Positions 57,629 through 64,000 of a DNA stretch of 64,000 nt are shown here, piece after piece. Positions within the stretch are counted from its first letter, which is position 1. Each line of letters starts with the position of its first letter. This DNA comes from an uncultured Colwellia sp. (lineage in GTDB: Bacteria; Pseudomonadota; Gammaproteobacteria; Enterobacterales; Alteromonadaceae): assembly GCA_913061475.1 (NCBI GenBank), contig CAJXUN010000014.1, positions 23,169-87,168 of the forward strand. The letters are read 5' to 3'. The position numbers and the translations under genes were made by a program. Below the pieces are notes generated by a model that searched no databases, was not told the origin of the DNA, and worked only from the letters and a program-made list of their open reading frames with translations.

Positions 57629-57672
57629 TTGGTATAATAACGGCGCTGTTTTCCAGCGCCAATAAATACCAA
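57629..57672. repeat. Cruciform-type palindrome with TTGGTAT/ATACCAA arms
   Basis: Outer arms TTGGTAT and ATACCAA enclose a GC-rich stem GGCGCTG/CAGCGCC with a 5-nt loop. It lies 16 bp after the rluA-like stop and may act as its terminator. Outer arms match those of the element at 10497. Confidence 0.6.
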
Positions 57673-57727
57673 GGTTAGTTGCTTTGGTTAATTAGTTTCT
57701 TATTTAATTCGTTATCTAGACAGGAAT

Positions 57728-58195
57728 TTAAAGTTTTTTCCCTAATCTTTTTTCTATTTGCCGCTTTTCCCAGTCTGCGCCAAAAAAGCTATAGACTTCA
57801 AAAACACTAAGACCGTGTGATATTACGCCAATGCCCCAGCCTAATGCTGCCCACCAAGCCCAATAATATCCGGGGCTAGTTAAAAAGTTAATAAGAAATA
57901 AACCTAATACCACCACGGCGTAATTAATCAGGTGGCTATAAAAGGCTTTAATATCTTGCACATGCTCTATAACTTTGTTCTCTTCGTCATTATATTTATC
58001 TGAGTTATTCATAGCTTTCTCCATTAGCAAATCGTCAACCTCAACTTCAAAAACAGCGGCAAGCGCTTTTAGCGATTCTAATCCAGCTTTTTGACCACGC
58101 TCAATGCGTTGAATGGTTCTGATATTCAAACCGCTAAACTGGGCTAATTGCTCCTGAGACCATGCTCGTTTAAGTCTCAATTTTCGAACCGTCAT
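57728..58195 (-). CDS. XRE-family HTH protein with 2TM domain
   Basis: Residues 1-60 form a Cro/CI-type helix-turn-helix (LRLKRAWSQEQLAQFSGLNIRTIQRIERGQKAGLESLKALA). After an acidic linker, a 2TM domain follows (about 80-150; AFYSHLINYAVVVLGLFLINF and WAWWAALGWGIGVISHGLSVF) ending WEKRQIEKRLGK. The architecture, 155 residues in all, is a membrane-tethered transcription factor. The signal is unknown. It is isolated between convergent and same-strand genes. Confidence 0.88.
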   Translation of the reverse strand: MTVRKLRLKRAWSQEQLAQFSGLNIRTIQRIERGQKAGLESLKALAAVFEVEVDDLLMEKAMNNSDKYNDEENKVIEHVQDIKAFYSHLINYAVVVLGLFLINFLTSPGYYWAWWAALGWGIGVISHGLSVFEVYSFFGADWEKRQIEKRLGKKL

Positions 58196-58299
58196 TTACT
58201 TCTCCTTGTTGCTGTTCGGATTGAATTATTCGTTACTCAATGTAATTTAGCTACGACTTTTACCTGACATTATCCTGACAGTACTTAAAATTCAATGGG

Positions 58300-61200
58300 T
58301 TACGATTTACTTTTAGGTGATAGTTCTATTTCTTTTAGTAATGTAGCGGCATCATCAAATTCATAAACCTCTACTTTTGCTAGTATATTATTGAGTTGTT
58401 GATTATATTTTTGCTCTTTAGTCATTGCAAGTAAGGCCCGAATGGTGTCGATAGCGGCTACATCGTAGTTATCGACATCAATAACTAATTGTTCAAATAG
58501 CACGCGACACGCCTGTTCATCGAAAGCAAGGTCGCTTTGTGCTAGCGGCGGCAGTTGTAGCAACGAGGATTGCAAACGATCCAGTTCGTTCTGGCATTGC
58601 GCTAGCATTGCCGAGCTTACCCCTTGTTCAACCGCATTGCTCTCTACTGTTTGGCAATAAGCGTAAAGTGCATTAGCACAAATGTTACCAGCAACACCTT
58701 TGAGGGTATGTGCTAAATGCTCAAGCGCATGAAAGTCGCCTTGTTCTAGTGCATCCACCATTGGGGTAATAGCATCTCGATAATTCTCTTTAAATTTATG
58801 CAACAAACGCAGGTAAAGCGTATTATTGTTTTGCGTTATCGCTAAACCGGCACTGATGTCGATGCCGTCTAAATTTGGCAGAGAAATATCTTGGCTCGAG
58901 CTTGTGGATGGCAGTGTTAAGCTTCTCTTGGGATTTCTTGGGGTTATCCAAAGAGCCATTTTGGTAAATAATTCTTGGGTGTTTATTGGCTTGCCAATAT
59001 GCTCATTCATGCCGGCGCGTAAAGCCTTTTCACGGTCACCAGCCATGACATTTGCGGTCATAGCGATAATAGGTAAGTCGGTAAATTGTGCATTTTGACG
59101 AATTTCACGTGTAGCAGTGTAACCGTCTTTAATCGGCATTTGACAATCCATTAATACACCGTCAACGCTTTCATTGTTAAGGAAGTCTATGGCTTCTTGA
59201 CCGTTATTTGCCACGATCACTTCAATACCATGATGGCTTAATAGCTCAGTGGCTAATTCTTGGTTTATTTCATTGTCTTCAACCAATAATATTTTTGCGC
59301 CTTGTAGTGCGTTTATTGCTGACCGTTCTTCAAGTGGCGCCGATTTATAGCTAATATTGCGCAGATTTTCTCGACCGAGAGCACGCAATAAACTATCGAG
59401 TAAATTTGACGAGGTGATTGGTTTACTGGTGACATAGTATTTTTCATCGTGATTAAGTGCTCTTGTTGGCAGCTCTTTTTGGCTCGGCAATATATGCAAT
59501 ATTGGCAAATTAATACAAGCATCTCGTATCGAGCGTATATCATTGCAATTGTCACTATCACTGCATTTTACCAGATCACATACTAAAGCATCATAGGCCG
59601 TAGCTTGGTCGCTCAGTTTAGGTAAAGCTTCGACGGTAGAGCAGTAAGTATCGACAACAAAGCCAAATGATTTCAAAATGCGCTGTAAAATAGCTTTGTA
59701 GCTTTCATTGTCAGTTATTAACGCCAGTTTTAAGCCTTGAATTGATGACAAATAAGGTCTATTAGACTTTATCTGCTCTGATGATTGCCTTTGATAGCTG
59801 ATAGTAAAGTGGAATTTGCTGCCTTGATTTTCTTCGCTTTCTAGCCATATTTCACCACCTAATAACTCGACCAGGTGTTTACATATGGCTAATCCTAAGC
59901 CTGTGCCTCCATATCGTCTTGTGGTTGAAGCATCAGCCTGACTAAACGATTGGAATAGTTTTTCTTGTTGCTCGGTACTCATACCAATGCCGGTATCGCA
60001 AATAGAAAACTGTAAAGTGACATCATTATCATGCTTTTTGACACATGATATGTGGACTTTGATTTCACCGTCTTCGGTAAACTTAGCAGCATTGCTACCT
60101 AGGTTAGTTAATATTTGACTTAGGCGTAATGGGTCGCCAATCAGATCGATAGGAACATCTTGTTCAACATCAAAAACCAGCTCAGTCTGTTTTTCGTTTA
60201 GTTTATCGACCAACATATTGCTGAGGTTGTCGAGAATATCATCCAAGCAAAAAGGAATACTTTCGATCTCGAGTTTATTGGCTTCAATTTTTGAAAAATC
60301 CAAAATGTCATTAACAATGCCGAGTAAGGATTCAGCAGCGCGATTTACCTTCGCAATATAATTTTGCTGTTGTGGCAATAAGTTGGTTTTTAGTGCTAAA
60401 GCTGACATACCGATAATTGCATTCATTGGGGTACGAATTTCATGTGACATATTGGCTAAAAAGTTAGATTTAGCTTTAACCGCATCTTCAGCTAACGACT
60501 TGGCATGAGCGAGTGTTTGCTCAGCCATTTTTTGCTCACTGATATCGACAAAGGTGCCGAGTAAACCTCCAATACTACCATCTGCTTTGGCAAAGCTTTT
60601 TACCCAGTACATGGTGGAGTGCTCTAAACCATCGGCGTAAACAAGAGTGATTTCTTTGCGCACCATGCCCATTGATGCCATCACTTGCGTATCTTCTGCT
60701 TGATAGGCTTCTCTGTCTGCCATCGGCAAATACTCTAGGTCGAGTACCGTTTTACCAATAATGTCCGCTCTTTTAACATTAAAGGTTTGCTCGTATGACT
60801 TATTAACGTTAATAAAGCGCGTGTCAGGACCTTTGACAAATATTGGGTAAGGAATAGTGTCAGCCAATGCTTGTTGGAAAAGCATTTGTTCGGCCAGCAT
60901 TAAATCATTCAATTTACGCTCTGTGATATCGCGAACAATGGCAACAATAAAGCGATCATTGTGAATATCAACTGAGTTTACCGTAACTTCAGCAGAAAAC
61001 TCATTGCCGTTTTTACGTTTGCCCATTAACTCTAATCTTTGCTTTTCAGGGCTAGGTTCGTCTAGCAAACGATCAAAGGCATGTAAGCTGTTTTCTTCGG
61101 GTAGTAATAATTCAATTTTTTCACCAATAAGTTCAGACTTCTCGTAGCCAAACATGGTCAGCACCTGTGAATTTACAATACTGTGCTCACGGTGCTTATC

Positions 61201-63924
61201 TATCATCAAAATCGCATCGGGTGCTGATTCTAATAATGCGGCAAATTGTGCTTTGGCGGCATTGCGTTGTGTCACATCAATTAAGGTTAAACGTACTTCG
61301 GTTAACACTTCTTCGTCATTATAAACCGGTAACGCTGATAGCATGGTATCTATGGTTTGACTGTCGCTGATTTTAACCTGAATTTCACATTCTAAAAGGT
61401 GATGTTTAGTCTGAAATATTTTATGAACATAATGTGCTGGAACGACAAAGTCTTGCCAGTTTAACGAGACAAAAACTTCTCGTGGCCGCTTGAACATTTG
61501 CGCGAATGCACAGTTATGTTTAATGAACTGTCCTTCGCAGTTTAAGGTTGCATAAGCCACTGGCGCATGTTCATACAACTCAAACATAGCACGTTCGCGC
61601 TGCTGTAACTCTGATGTTCGTTGTTCTACAATTTTTCTTAACTCTGCTTTCGAGCGACGCATGTACTTTGTTGAACGCTGACCAACCGTAACGGTAAATA
61701 TATTGGCGGTTAAGGTTAATAATAAGGTCACAAATGAAATTAACATTAGCTTATTGCGTAGCGAATTAGCGCCCAACATGGCTTCACTGGCGTCTATTTC
61801 TGTTGCAATACCAACGCCGTATTTAGCATCCCATAACCAAGCACCAAAGACGCTTATGCCGCGATAGTCGTTATAGCCTGTAACATTAGCGCTAATTTGT
61901 TTTTTGGTTATTAAGCTATGGTTATCTGAATGCGCACTGTTCATCAAGTGACTTGCCATAAAAGTAAATGGCAGCTGTTGCGCATTAAGCGTGCTATTGG
62001 GCATTTCGAGCAGGTTAACTTGTGGATCTTTAAGTGTTATCAGCTGGTTATTCTCATAATGCTCTTGAAAATAGTGTAATGATGATAAATCAGCCGCGAA
62101 GCGACTTTTAGACAGCATTTTTCCTACATCGCTGACTAAGTAACTTTCGCCAGAAGCGCCAATACGCCCTTGTTGCATAATGTCAGAGATTTGTCCGCTA
62201 GCTTGGATTCTTAACGCTAAGGCCGCAATAACCTCATTATTACTCGCTCTTATAGGGGTAACTATAAACATACTGTATTGGTCTATCGGATTACTGGTTT
62301 TGCTAAACATTAATTTAACATCTGATTTTATCGGCGAGACAAAACGTGTTTCGCCGGCAAAAACAGCGGGCAGCACATCAGGTGTTTGTTCAGCTATCAG
62401 GTTGATTTTTCCTAAGTTTTCATTGCGACTAGAGCCAATATTTATTTGGTCTTTATTGATAATGAAAAAGCCTTGGCCTTGAACGTTACTTTGACGAAAA
62501 TATTGCCGTATATCTTGCAATGGTAAGCTGGTAACGAGTTTGTCTTGCAGGGTAGATTGTTGGTTAAGCTTTTTGGTTAATTCAATCAGTTCATTATCTA
62601 CACTTATTTGTTTTAACAAACTTTCTTGGTCACTTATCCAGTTGTTCAACCGTGCTTTCGTTGCTTTAACAACAAACTCAAGGTTTTTTTGAATATTGCT
62701 TTGAGCGTTTTTTTCATTATTTTGTAGAGTTAAATAAATAACGCTAAAAATAATGCTTATGTTTAGTATCGAAATCGCATGTACGATTAATGGAAACTTC
62801 CTTGAAGCCATAAAATATGCAAGGCGCTGTGGTGTTATTAATTTTGGCAACAATAAAGTAATAAATATTAATAACAAGGATACTAATACCATAGATGTTA
62901 TTAACGCGGTGCTGCTATCGGTAGAAACAGGTTGGGGGGTAAAGTTATTTAAAGCATCTTCGAGCAAAATATTTTCAGGTAGAAAAGGTGAGTCGGTCAT
63001 GTCTAACTGATGATAAATTTCGCTGATCTTTTCCATGCGTGTACGAGCAATCGAACCAATGGGGATAAACTTTGCTAAAATTATTTTACTAATTTCGTCG
63101 GCTTCAAAGTTTAAATGTGCATGTGATTTACCTTGATCGTTATACTTGTCCTTAATGAGTTTAATCATCTCCTCTTTATGATTAAGCGCATATTGCCAAC
63201 CTTTGATTGTCGCTTGTCGAATAGCTTGTACTCGTTGAGGGTTATTTTTTACCTCAGATTCGCTGGTAAATAAATTATCACCATAAAAATCGACACCATA
63301 ATCCCTTGGATCGATAATAAATATATCAATGTCTTCTTGGTCAAATTTGAACGGCTCATCAGTGTTATAAATAACAATAGCGTCGGTATCACCTTTGGCT
63401 AATGCCGAAAGTTGGTAACTTTGCTCTTGCCAAGTAAATGCTGACATATGCTGTTCTGCTTGTGTCAACATCGCCATAATTGGTGCGTAGTTTTCAAACT
63501 TGCCATCGGCCATGATGCGTTTACCGATCAGATCAAAGGGGCTCGAAATACCTGATGATCGTAAGGTCGCGAGAGTGGCTGGCGAATGTTGAAATATTTG
63601 CGCAACAATGACCACAGCTTTGCCTTTGTTTTTGGCAATCAGCAAACTGGAGTTACTAATGCCGTAATCAGCTCGGCCATCGTTTACATAGTCAGCAATT
63701 ACGCCTTGACCATTGAATTCTCTTAATTCAACATCTAAGCCGAGTTCTTGATAGAAGCCTTGTTCTTTTGCTGCGTAATAGCCGGCAAATTGAAATTGGT
63801 GCAACCAATTGAGCTGAATGGAAACCTTATCGAGTTCTTGACCTAACCCTTGGCTACTGAAAACAAAAGTTAATGCACAAAATACGGTAATTAAACCACG
63901 TTTAATAAGGCAAAAATTCAACAT
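58300..63924 (-). CDS. Hybrid sensor kinase: NMT1 binding domain, Cache, three PAS, HisKA/HATPase, two REC, HPt
   Basis: This 1874-residue protein combines a signal peptide and an NMT1/THI5-type periplasmic binding domain (about 32-320; [24 protein letters not shown]) with a membrane segment (about 343-364). A second segment and a Cache-type domain follow (about 380-725), then a third segment (about 735-757) and three PAS domains (about 785-1145). The kinase core has [18 protein letters not shown] (His) and GTGLGLAI (ATP lid). A degenerate receiver (about 1400-1520) precedes a full receiver ([22 protein letters not shown]) and an HPt domain ([11 protein letters not shown]). It is a BarA-like phosphorelay whose NMT1 domain suggests sensing a pyrimidine- or taurine-like ligand. 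Confidence 0.93.
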   Translation of the reverse strand: MLNFCLIKRGLITVFCALTFVFSSQGLGQELDKVSIQLNWLHQFQFAGYYAAKEQGFYQELGLDVELREFNGQGVIADYVNDGRADYGISNSSLLIAKNKGKAVVIVAQIFQHSPATLATLRSSGISSPFDLIGKRIMADGKFENYAPIMAMLTQAEQHMSAFTWQEQSYQLSALAKGDTDAIVIYNTDEPFKFDQEDIDIFIIDPRDYGVDFYGDNLFTSESEVKNNPQRVQAIRQATIKGWQYALNHKEEMIKLIKDKYNDQGKSHAHLNFEADEISKIILAKFIPIGSIARTRMEKISEIYHQLDMTDSPFLPENILLEDALNNFTPQPVSTDSSTALITSMVLVSLLLIFITLLLPKLITPQRLAYFMASRKFPLIVHAISILNISIIFSVIYLTLQNNEKNAQSNIQKNLEFVVKATKARLNNWISDQESLLKQISVDNELIELTKKLNQQSTLQDKLVTSLPLQDIRQYFRQSNVQGQGFFIINKDQINIGSSRNENLGKINLIAEQTPDVLPAVFAGETRFVSPIKSDVKLMFSKTSNPIDQYSMFIVTPIRASNNEVIAALALRIQASGQISDIMQQGRIGASGESYLVSDVGKMLSKSRFAADLSSLHYFQEHYENNQLITLKDPQVNLLEMPNSTLNAQQLPFTFMASHLMNSAHSDNHSLITKKQISANVTGYNDYRGISVFGAWLWDAKYGVGIATEIDASEAMLGANSLRNKLMLISFVTLLLTLTANIFTVTVGQRSTKYMRRSKAELRKIVEQRTSELQQRERAMFELYEHAPVAYATLNCEGQFIKHNCAFAQMFKRPREVFVSLNWQDFVVPAHYVHKIFQTKHHLLECEIQVKISDSQTIDTMLSALPVYNDEEVLTEVRLTLIDVTQRNAAKAQFAALLESAPDAILMIDKHREHSIVNSQVLTMFGYEKSELIGEKIELLLPEENSLHAFDRLLDEPSPEKQRLELMGKRKNGNEFSAEVTVNSVDIHNDRFIVAIVRDITERKLNDLMLAEQMLFQQALADTIPYPIFVKGPDTRFINVNKSYEQTFNVKRADIIGKTVLDLEYLPMADREAYQAEDTQVMASMGMVRKEITLVYADGLEHSTMYWVKSFAKADGSIGGLLGTFVDISEQKMAEQTLAHAKSLAEDAVKAKSNFLANMSHEIRTPMNAIIGMSALALKTNLLPQQQNYIAKVNRAAESLLGIVNDILDFSKIEANKLEIESIPFCLDDILDNLSNMLVDKLNEKQTELVFDVEQDVPIDLIGDPLRLSQILTNLGSNAAKFTEDGEIKVHISCVKKHDNDVTLQFSICDTGIGMSTEQQEKLFQSFSQADASTTRRYGGTGLGLAICKHLVELLGGEIWLESEENQGSKFHFTISYQRQSSEQIKSNRPYLSSIQGLKLALITDNESYKAILQRILKSFGFVVDTYCSTVEALPKLSDQATAYDALVCDLVKCSDSDNCNDIRSIRDACINLPILHILPSQKELPTRALNHDEKYYVTSKPITSSNLLDSLLRALGRENLRNISYKSAPLEERSAINALQGAKILLVEDNEINQELATELLSHHGIEVIVANNGQEAIDFLNNESVDGVLMDCQMPIKDGYTATREIRQNAQFTDLPIIAMTANVMAGDREKALRAGMNEHIGKPINTQELFTKMALWITPRNPKRSLTLPSTSSSQDISLPNLDGIDISAGLAITQNNNTLYLRLLHKFKENYRDAITPMVDALEQGDFHALEHLAHTLKGVAGNICANALYAYCQTVESNAVEQGVSSAMLAQCQNELDRLQSSLLQLPPLAQSDLAFDEQACRVLFEQLVIDVDNYDVAAIDTIRALLAMTKEQKYNQQLNNILAKVEVYEFDDAATLLKEIELSPKSKS

Positions 63925-63925
63925 G

Positions 63926-64000
63926 TTATCTACGCTCAGCCCATTGTTCGATGATTTCTGCTATTTGCTTAACGCCATCAGTCAATGCGGCAGGTCCAGG
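63926..64000 (-). CDS. C-terminal end of an unidentified protein (partial)
   Basis: The last 24 codons of a minus-strand gene run off the window edge, ending [24 protein letters not shown] before a TAA. The stop lies 1 bp before the start of the hybrid kinase, so they are one operon. Too little is visible to name it. Confidence 0.6.
   Translation of the reverse strand, partial: PGPAALTDGVKQIAEIIEQWAERR

Overview
The window looks like the chromosome of a low-GC (about 40%, by eye) marine gammaproteobacterium, most likely Alteromonadales/Colwelliaceae (Colwellia or Thalassotalea type). This rests on the conserved yraN-lpoA/rsmI block, class A RNase P RNA, a PutA without its DNA-binding domain, a BicA-like SulP transporter and several photolyases. 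It is inferred from gene content, not from a search. I see no prophage, CRISPR array, rRNA, tRNA or intact insertion sequence.

Layout. 0-4.4 kb is core: yraN and lpoA (minus), rsmI (plus), a glutathione S-transferase and rnpB. 4.7-10 kb is a sodium/bicarbonate locus: a UspE-like protein, a PsiE-family membrane protein, a BicA-like Na+/HCO3- symporter and NhaR. NhaR's expected partner, the Na+/H+ antiporter NhaA, survives only as a stub of about 190 bp. The palindrome between nhaR and that stub is repeated, with the same neighbouring element at the same spacing, upstream of the uspE-like gene. 10-11.6 kb holds a Rap1a-like secreted protein, an HPF-like protein and a two-CBS protein. 12-16.8 kb holds a BlaI repressor with two operators, a BlaR1-type M56 protease whose sensor domain is replaced by ankyrin repeats, and an MBOAT/SGNH pair resembling surface O-acetylation machinery. 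17.3-18.3 kb is ohrR/ohr with paired operators.

18.5-20.8 kb is an unrecognised two-gene operon (membrane protein plus GNAT-like protein). 21-26.1 kb is a light/DNA-repair cluster: CRY-DASH, a second cryptochrome/photolyase, a DUF2256 zinc-ribbon-like protein missing from the ORF track, an FeS-type photolyase and a DUF2805 protein. It lies between two imperfect direct repeats of about 70 bp, one of which is the 3' end of putA. putA follows on the minus strand. 30.7-36.1 kb has an FHA/winged-helix protein, a transmembrane Ser/Thr kinase with TPRs, and two unknown proteins.

36.6-50.6 kb is a large copper/heavy-metal region: a CopL-like protein, DUF411 lipoprotein, CusC-, CusB- and CusA-like efflux proteins, a PepSY protein, a PepSY/2Fe-2S/flavin reductase fusion, an NTF2-like protein, a MerR-family regulator with a classic 19-bp-spacer promoter, a CopA ATPase and a cupredoxin. 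These could reduce, bind and export copper across both membranes. 51.8-55.7 kb is a chemoreceptor, a porin and a periplasmic binding protein. The window ends with an RluA-family pseudouridine synthase, an XRE/2TM protein and a 1874-residue hybrid histidine kinase that carries its own NMT1-type binding domain.

All domain calls come from reading the translations. No alignment or database search was run, and residue positions are approximate.
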